Positions 20,083 through 34,000 of a stretch of DNA of 64,000 bases are shown here, piece by piece. Position numbers and translations under genes: made by a program. This stretch comes from Ypsolopha sequella (lineage: Eukaryota; Arthropoda; Insecta; Lepidoptera; Ypsolophidae). Each line of letters opens with the position of its first letter. Within the stretch, counting starts at the first letter, position 1. The notes under the pieces are model-generated. The model was given only the letters and a program-made list of their open reading frames with translations. It had not been told where the DNA came from and did no database searches. The stretch covers positions 13,094,339 to 13,158,338 of the forward strand of contig OW204011.1 in assembly GCA_934047225.1 (NCBI GenBank), in the 5' to 3' direction.

Positions 20083-20246
20083 ATTAAGCATGAAAACATC
20101 TTCGTATAGTCGCGTTTCAAACTACATCAAAATCGTATGCAATCTGAGAAACCGCTCCAAGCGGACAGTAGCGGAACTAACAGTTACGTATGGCAACCTA
20201 AGTTTAGTTTCAAACGCAACTATACGGAGATGTGTTCATGCTTGGA
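20083..20246. mobile_element. Palindromic MITE TAGCCTAAGCATGAAAAC, copy 2 (left arm)
   Basis: TTAAGCATGAAAACATCTTC to GAGATGTGTTCATGCTTGGA. The terminal CTAAG is lost. Mirrored at 30644-30807. Confidence 0.82.
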
Positions 20247-20583
20247 CATCTTCACGCGTCGATTGCTTGATTTTTTATTAGTCAATTTTTTTTTGTCTAA
20301 TTATTATCATAATTTATTGGAATAATTGTGAAAATGGTTGGTAATTTGTACATATTTGAATTTTTGTCTAATTTGAATATATTTTTTTTATTTATAGACC
20401 TTTGTTTTATTACAATTGTTATACCTTTGTGGTCTCCATTACTAAAGTTAAATAATTTTTGTACACGAACGTAAAAAAAGGCGGACGGAGTCGCAGCTAA
20501 GTAACTACTGAAGCACAGCAATGGCGGCGGTTTGTAAGTGAGTGTGAGTGGACTTACTATGGAAATTGGGTTACTGTGATGCG

Positions 20584-20752
20584 AGGGCGGATCCAGCCTG
20601 CGAACCAGGGGGGGTCACAGGCTCCGAATTAGTCCAAATATATAATACATTTTGTGCAATTTTAGGTAAATTTAGCGTGTCTGTGTAGAAAAAACAGTTT
20701 AAAAAGGCCCAGGGGGGGTCATGACCCCCGTGACCCCCACCTAGATCCGCCG
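20584..20752. mobile_element. Short inverted-repeat element GGCGGATCYAG
   Basis: GGCGGATCCAGCCTGCG at the left and CACCTAGATCCGCC at the right, with GGGGGGTCA and TGACCCCC blocks inside. Mirrored at 30138-30306. Target duplication not clear. Confidence 0.55.
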
Positions 20753-21884
20753 TTGCTGTGATGTGAATGTGTGCGTTCACGGGCTCGTGCGTACAAGCGT
20801 GTCGACTTACCAGGGGTGCTTCAGTTGTTTTTTAGCGAAACTCTGTCCGGAATATTTTAACGTCCGTGTTTTTATAGCACAAATTGTATATTTTTTGGAA
20901 ATTTATTCTTAAAAAGTTAGTACAACTTTCTACACAGGAAAGATTTTGATCGCTAGTTTCTTTAATTTGACGGGGTATTTGTTGTCAATTCCTTTACGAA
21001 ATCAAAGTACCATCAATGACGAATGCTTGCCAGAAGTTTTAACTGCTGTATACAACCAAAGATTTCAAAACTTTGGATGAGGCCTGGCACCTAAAATCTA
21101 TTGCATTGTTTTTGAATGTGTGCGTTAACATAATGCCGACGCACGCACACTTATGAGTGCGCAATCTGTTTACATACGGTCAGCAAACTGTTCAGACTAC
21201 TAAAGTTGTTGAAATTAAGTGCACTTAAGGCATCCAACTATCACTGTGTTCAGATGAGCACTAATTCCAAACGTGTGAGCGTCACCCATTTATAGGTGGA
21301 AACATTTTGGTGCTGTCATAGTACGGAAAGAGCTTATGTTAATTTTGAAATTTTTGTAAACAACAAGCGACCGAACACGGGGCTCCGCAGGCTACTACTT
21401 CGGACAGAACACTGGTTAATTATAATAAATAAATAAAACCATTTATTTCAGGCTACAATATCAACCCATAATTTGTTAGTAACAATAGTTCTTATTCTAA
21501 TATTAGTAAATAGATAAATCATATTAGCATTTTAGCATTTAATCATATTGGACTGTACCTATTACACTTTTGGGTTACCTTTTATAGTCCTAATTTAGCA
21601 TCGTGTGTCTTCTTTTTATTCCCTAAAATAAAAAGGGATACAGTTTTCATCGCCGGAAGATGCACCAACAGCGTTTGAGAAGAATGAGAAGGCCGTATAA
21701 GAGGTGTCTAAGGCGGACTGGAAAAAGGGTCCCGAAAATTGGTTTAGATGCTTGAAACTTTGGTGGTGGAGAGTTCTTTGAAAAGATTTAATAATAAAAC
21801 TAGAAGTACACAGTAAACCATTTTACTTTCGCAAAATTTTCTGAGTATCCCACTGTGGTATTTAACGCCGTATTTTAGCCTAGT

Positions 21885-22058
21885 CTAGAAGCTGGCAGGC
21901 CACACCCGTCGGACGATCCAGTCTAAGTAATTCTCTACGTTGGTGTAGACGCCGGGCGAGCCGAGACCGCACTCCGAGCCCCACGAGATGACCCCGCGCA
22001 CCGCGTAGCTGCAGGCCAGGTCTTCCATGTACGCCATCAGAGGGCCTCCGCTGTCGCC
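21885..22058 (-). CDS. CLIP protease exon 10 (catalytic Ser) and stop
   Basis: GDSGGPLMAYMEDLACSYAV, then GVISWGSECGLGSPGVYTNV and ENYLDWIVRRVWPASF with TAG. Fifty-seven codons plus stop, phase 0, joins ...DSCH| of exon 9. WGSECGLGSPGVY is the usual substrate-pocket region. Confidence 0.93.
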   Translation of the reverse strand, partial: GDSGGPLMAYMEDLACSYAVRGVISWGSECGLGSPGVYTNVENYLDWIVRRVWPASF

Positions 22059-25000
22059 CTAAAAAATAACATGCTTTGTTACTCTCGTCTCTGTGGGACA
22101 GACCAAAAGGAATGAACCGAATATTTAATAATAATAATAATAAAATTCTTTTCACACCACCTGTTCGACAATGTCCAATTACATATCATGCAACCTCAAC
22201 GTAAAGTAACGCATTATATCTCAAGGGATATAAAGTTATATGAAAATCCTTAGGGATTAAAGTGATTTAAATTTGGAATGTCAAATTCGTGTGGAAACTC
22301 GTGGAAAACAAATGCCCATATGGGATTGTAAAGAGGTTTGTTCGAAAAACGAACTGGCCACCATAAGCAGAATTCAACAAAAAGAAAAAAAGCGTTTACA
22401 AAGAATGTGAAACAAAAGACGGTGTTTGGTGCTGTGATTGTCAGTGAATTTTATTGAATTATTAATGTTGATAAAAAATGTCGAGCTTTTTATTGTCTCG
22501 CAGAAGGTGTGAAAAGTAGAGTATGCTCCTCTGGAATAAAGCCTGTCTTTGTCTTGGGCAGCTGGAACCCCTCGCTTTACTCAGGACTCTATATAACTCC
22601 CTCGCTCCCTCGTTAACTCTAGAGTCAAGTAGAGTCCCTCGTTACGCTCAGGGTTCAATATGCCGCCTGTGACGTAAGACACTGCTTTATTCCCTTAGTG
22701 CATAATCTAATATTTATTGCACAGAATAAAATTATCGTACAAAGGCGAGCTTAATACTAATTAGTATTTTCTACCAACTAACCTTTGGCAATGAGGAAAT
22801 TGTTGAGGGTAGTGCCATACTATTTAAAAGGGGTAATCATGAGAATAGTACTTGAATAATTTAAATAACTAGACTACATCCTAATAATCATTTAAAGCAA
22901 AGTTATATTATATAATAAAATACATAAACTACATAAACAGTTTACACAAATATATAAATATATAGTGATAAGATATATACAACAAAGAACTGTATAGTGT
23001 TGATTTATTTAGTTCTTCTTACAACGTTTTTAAAAATGAGATCAAAAAGATATTGTTTGTGTAAGTTAGTTTTCGACTTTGTCTTGTGAAGTCGCTCTTG
23101 AAATTTTTTGTATTTTTTTGTATTAATTGTAACTTGTAGGTCTATTTGTGTTAATCTTTATATGTAATTGTCCTGTGACCGTTTATGTTTCATAAAATAA
23201 AGAAAATAAATAAATAATAAAAAAAAACATTAATTACTCATAACATAACATAAAGGAATCAAGTAATATTCTGCAACTCAAGAAAGTATTGTCTAATTTT
23301 GTTCTTGAAGACTGATATGGTCTCGATTCGGCGCAACACAACTTAACTTATTTGACAGCACTAACCTTATTTTAAGCGTTCTGTCTTTTTCTTTCTGTAT
23401 CGAAAAGACAAAGACGCTCAAAATAAGGTTAGCCCTGTCAAATTAGTTAAGTTGTGTTGCGCCGAATCGAGACCATTGACGACGCTTCACGAATGTTTAT
23501 TCGTCGATAAACTTAAAATTCATACTTGAGCCTTGGTAAGTGATCAGCATCATGAACCAATAACGATTATTGTAAAACTCATAAAATGAAATTTCGACTC
23601 CCCATAGTGATTCACTCAGGACTGGAAGTGAATTACTATGGGAAGTGGAAATTTCATTATACGAATTTCACAAAAATTGTTATCGATTCATGGTGCTGAT
23701 TATTTACTAAGCCTCCTTTATGAATTTGGACGATGATCAAGAAGTCACCTTGTATATATTTTTTTTATTTTTTAACTGTCAATCACTCGACTGATGACGG
23801 CCTCACTGCAATGAGGTCGAAATATATCGAAAAATATAAAGTTATTTTTTTCATTATTATCTAATGCTACTATTTTATCTAACTATAAGATAAGTAACGA
23901 TTTATATATAAACGGCTCACCTCAATACGTGTTATGATCGGGAAAGCCGACCAGTTTCAGTAGATTAAAAGACTGCCTTCATCTGGGCGAGTGAAGACGT
24001 TACGCCTCACACTGCCGTTACTGTCGTTACTGCCGACGTCTGAATTTCAATAGAGACAGTACTTGGGTTTTGCCCGCGGTGTGGAAACCTGTGCTAAAAA
24101 CAGTTACCGGATCACTCACAGACTTTAGTGTCGTAGATACTGTAAGTTCCGCATGTTTATCGTTTGTTGACACTCCGGTAATTAATAACGCAAGCCCGGA
24201 AGTAACTAATTGTGCGGACGCCCTACCGGTCCGACCACCAATACCATCTGCATCGATGTCATCCCGAACCCTGCGAGCCGCAGCCCGCAGTGTGAGGCGT
24301 AACGTCGTCGCGTAAACGTCTTCACTCGCCCAGATGAAGGCAGTCTAAAGTAGAGCCACTGAGTGATGGCACTTTTGACAGCTGCATTTAGTGATGAGGT
24401 ACATTTCAAATTTCGGTTAAAAATAAAAAAATCAAGTGTGAGTTTACTCAACATTAGACCCGTCATTCAACATTCAACATAATGATACAAAAGGAAAATG
24501 TGCCAAAACCAGTGGCGTAGCTCTCGGAGGGCTATGCGGTGTAGTGCCCCCGGGCCCCCAAGAGATGTTTAAATATCTAAATCGAAAAAAGCATTTTACT
24601 ATTATTTATTTTCGTTTAGTTTAACTTCGTATTAAAAATTAATATTATTAAAAACAAAACAATGACGAAGTTAAACTATTACGAAGTTAATATTATTGCG
24701 TAACTTGGCGACCTCAAACACGACCTATAAAAAATGAGAAACTTTAAAAAAAAAATCTTTGTTTCTAAACGAATTCTATTGCACAATAGCAACATTCAAA
24801 TCGAAAAATAATAATCGAAATAAGTAGTACATCACTACCAACAATGAAGTATAACATTTTTTTATTCACACTTGCTTATAAATAATTACGATACTTTGTA
24901 GGCATTTAAACGTCATAGGCGCCATCACTCAGTGGCTCTACTGTAAATCTACTGAAACAGGTCGGCTTTCCCGATCATAACACGTATTGACGTGAGCCGT

Positions 25001-28000
25001 TTTTATAGATTATGAATTATCCTCAAGTCTCATTTAATTCTATAAAAGATAAGTGACGTTATCTAGTAACTCACATGGCAAGAGTCATTGGATTCTCCCC
25101 GCAGTCCGCCAGCACAGAGCATCCCCGCCGCGTCCCACCCGCGGGACAGGCCTTGCGGGTCGATGCGGGCACTGCACACTTCTCCGGGATATTCTTTAAC
25201 CATTGCCTGGTGACAGAAACAAATAAGTGCTAGGACATTTGCTGACCGTGTATGAAATTGTCATTAAAGATTGTATTGAGTCTTAAGAACCCGGTGCAGG
25301 GCGACGCCAACTCCAATGCGAAGCGAGACGTATCGCGACAATAAAGCGCATATTTGGCTGGCTGATCTAAACAAGCGCCTCACGCTTTGCCCCACGCCGT
25401 TCGAACTGTGCTGAGCGAGTGTCGCCCTTTGCGTTGGAAATAATAATTATTTCCAACGCAAAGGGCGACACTCGCTCAGCACAGTTCGAACGGCGTGGGG
25501 CAAAGCGTGAGGCGCTTGTTTAGATCAGCCAGCCAAATATGCGCTTTATTGTCGCGATACGTCTCGCTTCGCATTGGAGTTGGCGTCGCCCTGCACCGGG
25601 TTCTTAAGACTCAATACAATCTTTAATGACAATTTCATACACGGTCAGCAAATGTCCTAGCACTTATTTGTTTCTGTCACCAGGCAATGGTTAAAGAATA
25701 TCCCGGAGAAGTGTGCAGTGCCCGCATCGACCCGCAAGGCCTGTCCCGCGGGTGGGACGCGGCGGGGATGCTCTGTGCTGGCGGACTGCGGGGAGAATCC
25801 AATGACTCTTGCCATGTGAGTTACTAGATAACGTCACTTATCTTTTATAGAATTAAATGAGACTTGAGGATAATTCATAATCTATAAAAACGGCTCACGT
25901 CAATACGTGTTATGATCGGGAAAGCCGACCTGTTTCAGTAGATTTACAGTAGAGCCACTGAGTGATGGCGCCTATGACGTTTAAATGCCTACAAAGTATC
26001 GTAATTATTTATAAGCAAGTGTGAATAAAAAAATGTTATACTTCATTGTTGGTAGTGATGTACTACTTATTTCGATTATTATTTTTCGATTTGAATGTTG
26101 CTATTGTGCAATAGAATTCGTTTAGAAACAAAGATTTTTTTTTTAAAGTTTCTCATTTTTTATAGGTCGTGTTTGAGGTCGCCAAGTTACGCAATAATAT
26201 TAACTTCGTAATAGTTTAACTTCGTCATTGTTTTGTTTTTAATAATATTAATTTTTAATACGAAGTTAAACTAAACGAAAATAAATAATAGTAAAATGCT
26301 TTTTTCGATTTAGATATTTAAACATCTCTTGGGGGCCCGGGGGCACTACACCGCATAGCCCTCCGAGAGCTACGCCACTGGTTTTGGCACATTTTCCTTT
26401 TGTATCATTATGTTGAATGTTGAATGACGGGTCTAATGTTGAGTAAACTCACACTTGATTTTTTTATTTTTAACCGAAATTTGAAATGTACCTCATCACT
26501 AAATGCAGCTGTCAAAAGTGCCATCACTCAGTGGCTCTACTTTAGACTGCCTTCATCTGGGCGAGTGAAGACGTTTACGCGACGACGTTACGCCTCACAC
26601 TGCGGGCTGCGGCTCGCAGGGTTCGGGATGACATCGATGCAGATGGTATTGGTGGTCGGACCGGTAGGGCGTCCGCACAATTAGTTACTTCCGGGCTTGC
26701 GTTATTAATTACCGGAGTGTCAACAAACGATAAACATGCGGAACTTACAGTATCTACGACACTAAAGTCTGTGAGTGATCCGGTAACTGTTTTTAGCACA
26801 GGTTTCCACACCGCGGGCAAAACCCAAGTACTGTCTCTATTGAAATTCAGACGTCGGCAGTAACGACAGTAACGGCAGTGTGAGGCGTAACGTCTTCACT
26901 CGCCCAGATGAAGGCAGTCTTTTAATCTACTGAAACTGGTCGGCTTTCCCGATCATAACACGTATTGAGGTGAGCCGTTTATATATAAATCGTTACTTAT
27001 CTTATAGTTAGATAAAATAGTAGCATTAGATAATAATGAAAAAAATAACTTTATATTTTTCGATATATTTCGACCTCATTGCAGTGAGGCCGTCATCAGT
27101 CGAGTGATTGACAGTTAAAAAATAAAAAAAATATATACAAGGTGACTTCTTGATCATCGTCCAAATTCATAAAGGAGGCTTAGTAAATAATCAGCACCAT
27201 GAATCGATAACAATTTTTGTGAAATTCGTATAATGAAATTTCCACTTCCCATAGTAATTCACTTCCAGTCCTGAGTGAATCACTATGGGGAGTCGAAATT
27301 TCATTTTATGAGTTTTACAATAATCGTTATTGGTTCATGATGCTGATCACTTACCAAGGCTCAAGTATGAATTTTAAGTTTATCGACGAATAAACATTCG
27401 TGAAGCGTCGTCAATGGTCTCGATTCGGCGCAACACAACTTAACTAATTTGACAGGGCTAACCTTATTTTGAGCGTCTTTGTCTTTTCGATACAGAAAGA
27501 AAAAGACAGAACGCTTAAAATAAGGTTAGTGCTGTCAAATAAGTTAAGTTGTGTTGCGCCGAATCGAGACCATATCAGTCTTCAAGAACAAAATTAGACA
27601 ATACTTTCTTGAGTTGCAGAATATTACTTGATTCCTTTATGTTATGTTATGAGTAATTAATGTTTTTTTTTATTATTTATTTATTTTCTTTATTTTATGA
27701 AACATAAACGGTCACAGGACAATTACATATAAAGATTAACACAAATAGACCTACAAGTTACAATTAATACAAAAAAATACAAAAAATTTCAAGAGCGACT
27801 TCACAAGACAAAGTCGAAAACTAACTTACACAAACAATATCTTTTTGATCTCATTTTTAAAAACGTTGTAAGAAGAACTAAATAAATCAACACTATACAG
27901 TTCTTTGTTGTATATATCTTATCACTATATATTTATATATTTGTGTAAACTGTTTATGTAGTTTATGTATTTTATTATATAATATAACTTTGCTTTAAAT

Positions 28001-31000
28001 GATTATTAGGATGTAGTCTAGTTATTTAAATTATTCAAGTACTATTCTCATGATTACCCCTTTTAAATAGTATGGCACTACCCTCAACAATTTCCTCATT
28101 GCCAAAGGTTAGTTGGTAGAAAATACTAATTAGTATTAAGCTCGCCTTTGTACGATAATTTTATTCTGTGCAATAAATATTAGATTATGCACTAAGGGAA
28201 TAAAGCAGTGTCTTACGTCACAGGCGGCATATTGAACCCTGAGCGTAACGAGGGACTCTACTTGACTCTAGAGTTAACGAGGGAGCGAGGGAGTTATATA
28301 GAGTCCTGAGTAAAGCGAGGGGTTCCAGCTGCCCAAGACAAAGACAGGCTTTATTCCAGAGGAGCATACTCTACTTTTCACACCTTCTGCGAGACAATAA
28401 AAAGCTCGACATTTTTTATCAACATTAATAATTCAATAAAATTCACTGACAATCACAGCACCAAACACCGTCTTTTGTTTCACATTCTTTGTAAACGCTT
28501 TTTTTCTTTTTGTTGAATTCTGCTTATGGTGGCCAGTTCGTTTTTCGAACAAACCTCTTTACAATCCCATATGGGCATTTGTTTTCCACGAGTTTCCACA
28601 CGAATTTGACATTCCAAATTTAAATCACTTTAATCCCTAAGGATTTTCATATAACTTTATATCCCTTGAGATATAATGCGTTACTTTACGTTGAGGTTGC
28701 ATGATATGTAATTGGACATTGTCGAACAGGTGGTGTGAAAAGAATTTTATTATTATTATTATTAAATATTCGGTTCATTCCTTTTGGTCTGTCCCACAGA
28801 GACGAGAGTAACAAAGCATGTTATTTTTTAGGGCGACAGCGGAGGCCCTCTGATGGCGTACATGGAAGACCTGGCCTGCAGCTACGCGGTGCGCGGGGTC
28901 ATCTCGTGGGGCTCGGAGTGCGGTCTCGGCTCGCCCGGCGTCTACACCAACGTAGAGAATTACTTAGACTGGATCGTCCGACGGGTGTGGCCTGCCAGCT
29001 TCTAGACTAGGCTAAAATACGGCGTTAAATACCACAGTGGGATACTCAGAAAATTTTGCGAAAGTAAAATGGTTTACTGTGTACTTCTAGTTTTATTATT
29101 AAATCTTTTCAAAGAACTCTCCACCACCAAAGTTTCAAGCATCTAAACCAATTTTCGGGACCCTTTTTCCAGTCCGCCTTAGACACCTCTTATACGGCCT
29201 TCTCATTCTTCTCAAACGCTGTTGGTGCATCTTCCGGCGATGAAAACTGTATCCCTTTTTATTTTAGGGAATAAAAAGAAGACACACGATGCTAAATTAG
29301 GACTATAAAAGGTAACCCAAAAGTGTAATAGGTACAGTCCAATATGATTAAATGCTAAAATGCTAATATGATTTATCTATTTACTAATATTAGAATAAGA
29401 ACTATTGTTACTAACAAATTATGGGTTGATATTGTAGCCTGAAATAAATGGTTTTATTTATTTATTATAATTAACCAGTGTTCTGTCCGAAGTAGTAGCC
29501 TGCGGAGCCCCGTGTTCGGTCGCTTGTTGTTTACAAAAATTTCAAAATTAACATAAGCTCTTTCCGTACTATGACAGCACCAAAATGTTTCCACCTATAA
29601 ATGGGTGACGCTCACACGTTTGGAATTAGTGCTCATCTGAACACAGTGATAGTTGGATGCCTTAAGTGCACTTAATTTCAACAACTTTAGTAGTCTGAAC
29701 AGTTTGCTGACCGTATGTAAACAGATTGCGCACTCATAAGTGTGCGTGCGTCGGCATTATGTTAACGCACACATTCAAAAACAATGCAATAGATTTTAGG
29801 TGCCAGGCCTCATCCAAAGTTTTGAAATCTTTGGTTGTATACAGCAGTTAAAACTTCTGGCAAGCATTCGTCATTGATGGTACTTTGATTTCGTAAAGGA
29901 ATTGACAACAAATACCCCGTCAAATTAAAGAAACTAGCGATCAAAATCTTTCCTGTGTAGAAAGTTGTACTAACTTTTTAAGAATAAATTTCCAAAAAAT
30001 ATACAATTTGTGCTATAAAAACACGGACGTTAAAATATTCCGGACAGAGTTTCGCTAAAAAACAACTGAAGCACCCCTGGTAAGTCGACACGCTTGTACG
30101 CACGAGCCCGTGAACGCACACATTCACATCACAGCAACGGCGGATCTAGGTGGGGGTCACGGGGGTCATGACCCCCCCTGGGCCTTTTTAAACTGTTTTT
30201 TCTACACAGACACGCTAAATTTACCTAAAATTGCACAAAATGTATTATATATTTGGACTAATTCGGAGCCTGTGACCCCCCCTGGTTCGCAGGCTGGATC
30301 CGCCCTCGCATCACAGTAACCCAATTTCCATAGTAAGTCCACTCACACTCACTTACAAACCGCCGCCATTGCTGTGCTTCAGTAGTTACTTAGCTGCGAC
30401 TCCGTCCGCCTTTTTTTACGTTCGTGTACAAAAATTATTTAACTTTAGTAATGGAGACCACAAAGGTATAACAATTGTAATAAAACAAAGGTCTATAAAT
30501 AAAAAAAATATATTCAAATTAGACAAAAATTCAAATATGTACAAATTACCAACCATTTTCACAATTATTCCAATAAATTATGATAATAATTAGACAAAAA
30601 AAAATTGACTAATAAAAAATCAAGCAATCGACGCGTGAAGATGTCCAAGCATGAACACATCTCCGTATAGTTGCGTTTGAAACTAAACTTAGGTTGCCAT
30701 ACGTAACTGTTAGTTCCGCTACTGTCCGCTTGGAGCGGTTTCTCAGATTGCATACGATTTTGATGTAGTTTGAAACGCGACTATACGAAGATGTTTTCAT
30801 GCTTAATACAGATATGTATGATCCCCGCAAATTGCTAATGTGCTCGGATGTCATTTGTTTTCGGCCGCATAGTACCGTTAGCATCGCTGAGTGTGGTTAT
30901 CAGATAAAACAAAATAAATTTGGTTGGTAAATCGGTTATGTAAATAAACCCATATCGTGACCGACTATTGAAGCGTCAAACCACCACCAACCACCACACT

Positions 31001-34000
31001 ACATACCATGGTGGTTTATAGTGGTCTGAAGTTAGCTGCACAATCACGTTTGACAGCCAATTTTTCCCAACGATTTTTGACGTTTGTTCGTGACCGAACC
31101 GTGGGTGTTTATAGTGGAAAATAGTAGTTTATTGTGATCTGATGACCGCACTCACTGTCGAGTACATTTTGTTAGGTTATATATTTATGATTTGTCTCAC
31201 AATGTCTATGATCCAAACTTAGTTACAGTCTTTCAGTAAATGTTTTAATTACTTTTTTTCTGACCGTTCTTAAACAAACGCCATTGTGAATTATTTAGAC
31301 CAGGGTTTCCCAAACTATGGGTCGCGAGCGAATATTGAGTGGGCCTGTGGAACGACACACCAACCGACCGAGCCAACAGCAAAAAATGGCAAAACATAGG
31401 AAACAATTTCATCCTTCCCATTGAAATAAGGTTTTTGATGTAGTTATTTATTTAATTAAGTAATAAAAAATTGTTTTAAACCTTTGCTTGTTATTTGAAA
31501 AGTCCTTTATTCATATTATAGATACTGTAAGTTCCGCATGTTTATCGTTTGTTGACACTCCGGTAATTAATAACGCAAGCCCGGAAGTAACTAATTGTGC
31601 GGACGCCCTACCGGTCCGACCACCAATACCATCTGCATCGATGTCATCCCGAACCCTGCGAGCCGCAGCCCGCAGTGTGAGGCGTAACGTCGTCGCGTAA
31701 ACGTCTTCACTCGCCCAGATGAAGGCAGTCTAAAGTAGAGCCACTGAGTGATGGCACTTTTGACAGCTGCATTTAGTGATGAGGTACATTTCAAATTTCG
31801 GTTAAAAATAAAAAAATCAAGTGTGAGTTTACTCAACATTAGACCCGTCATTCAACATTCAACATAATGATACAAAAGGAAAATGTGCCAAAACCAGTGG
31901 CGTAGCTCTCGGAGGGCTATGCGGTGTAGTGCCCCCGGGCCCCCAAGAGATGTTTAAATATCTAAATCGAAAAAAGCATTTTACTATTATTTATTTTCGT
32001 TTAGTTTAACTTCGTATTAAAAATTAATATTATTAAAAACAAAACAATGACGAAGTTAAACTATTACGAAGTTAATATTATTGCGTAACTTGGCGACCTC
32101 AAACACGACCTATAAAAAATGAGAAACTTTAAAAAAAAAATCTTTGTTTCTAAACGAATTCTATTGCACAATAGCAACATTCAAATCGAAAAATAATAAT
32201 CGAAATAAGTAGTACATCACTACCAACAATGAAGTATAACATTTTTTTATTCACACTTGCTTATAAATAATTACGATACTTTGTAGGCATTTAAACGTCA
32301 TAGGCGCCATCACTCAGTGGCTCTACTGTAAATCTACTGAAACAGGTCGGCTTTCCCGATCATAACACGTATTGACGTGAGCCGTTTTTATAGATTATGA
32401 ATTATCCTCAAGTCTCATTTAATTCTATAAAAGATAAGTGACGTTATCTAGTAACTCACATGGCAAGAGTCATTGGATTCTCCCCGCAGTCCGCCAGCAC
32501 AGAGCATCCCCGCCGCGTCCCACCCGCGGGACAGGCCTTGCGGGTCGATGCGGGCACTGCACACTTCTCCGGGATATTCTTTAACCATTGCCTGGTGACA
32601 GAAACAAATAAGTGCTAGGACATTTGCTGACCGTGTATGAAATTGTCATTAAAGATTGTATTGAGTCTTAAGAACCCGGTGCAGGGCGACGCCAACTCCA
32701 ATGCGAAGCGAGACGTATCGCGACAATAAAGCGCATATTTGGCTGGCTGATCTAAACAAGCGCCTCACGCTTTGCCCCACGCCGTTCGAACTGTGCTGAG
32801 CGAGTGTCGCCCTTTGCGTTGGAAATAATAATTATTTCCGAATACTTTAATTGTGCCTCGATTACTTGTTATTTTTTATTCTGTTTTAGTTAATTATAAT
32901 ATTGATGATACTTCCAAGTGGTGTATGTGCTTACTTTGCTTGTTAAATGTTCATAAGTCACTTAACGAAGCTTGTAAAAGTACTCAATTTTAGGGCGAAA
33001 ACCCATTACTTTAAATATTTTTCTGGTCTTTAACGCGATGTTTGTGAAAAAATCAGGGACATACACCACTTCATATTCACATTCGTCTAAATGAAAACCT
33101 AAAATTTATTTGATTGAATTGTTCCACTTTCGCGAGTTATTATGGTTTTTTAGATATGTATGAAGTACGATTCGGAGCGGGTTCTTAAGGGGCTCTAATG
33201 CTAAACATCAGTTTTGCATTGTATTCAGTCCGTCAATGTAGAGGGCAATTTCAAAAAAAAAAAATTTATGGCTTGTTTTTTGACTCAAGACAATTATTAA
33301 TTACACTTTATAAATAAACATACTTTCAATCTTCTATTAATTAACATTATATCATTGCAGTATAGAAACGCAGAAAGAAAAGTAAAACTGGATGTAAGGA
33401 GCTCTGAACCGGGATATCTACCTATATACTGCAATGATATAATTTTAATTTATATCTCCTTGCGATGGATAAATCGCCAAGTGTTCAAACATAGAAACTT
33501 ATTTCTGTCATAATCTTCTATTACTTATATTATGTACTTTTAAAAAAGCATGAATTTACGAAAAAAGCGATTCAGTTTCCGTGTTTCAAAACCGATTGAA
33601 ACGAAACCAACACACGCAGATACTAACTAGAAAAAACATCTTTATTACATAAATAAATAGATAGAGAATTAAAAAACAAAAGCGTTAGAGCATGACTGAA
33701 TTTTAGTATAGTGCAGCCCCTAAGAAGCGAAAGAAGTACGTTGGGATCGTAGATTTGTAATCTCTGTCTATCCCTCTGGGAGACAAGCGTGAATCTCTTT
33801 ATGATTGTGCACCATTGGGTTGGGCGGGTATTAGCTATGGTGATACTTATACATAAACATTTTAGTTATGATATACACACCCCTGTAGGAAAAGAATACA
33901 CATCCTTGGACACACTTTATTGCTTCTATTCATCCTGCTACTCATGGCAAAGCAAATAACTAGAGTTGATACAAACCTTCAGTAAATTGTCAGACGCTGG

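Larger units (their letters stand above)
19373..31517. repeat. 12.1-kb palindrome: two 6,072-bp inverted arms with a 1-bp spacer
   Basis: Left arm 19373-25444, spacer A at 25445, right arm 25446-31517. Base x pairs with base 50890-x. The sum stays constant at every landmark I checked (exon ends, MITE ends, both tips), so the arms do not differ in length. I saw no mismatch in the stretches compared. At the centre is GGAAATAATAATTATTTCC. Pairing fails at 31518 against 19372. The arms carry the last two exons of the protease gene and several MITEs. Confidence 0.95.

Noticed and set aside
20006..30884. Pairs of identical small ORFs at mirror positions (for example 24070-24315 and 26575-26820)
   Set aside because: They are the same non-coding repeat sequence read in both palindrome arms. 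No family similarity.
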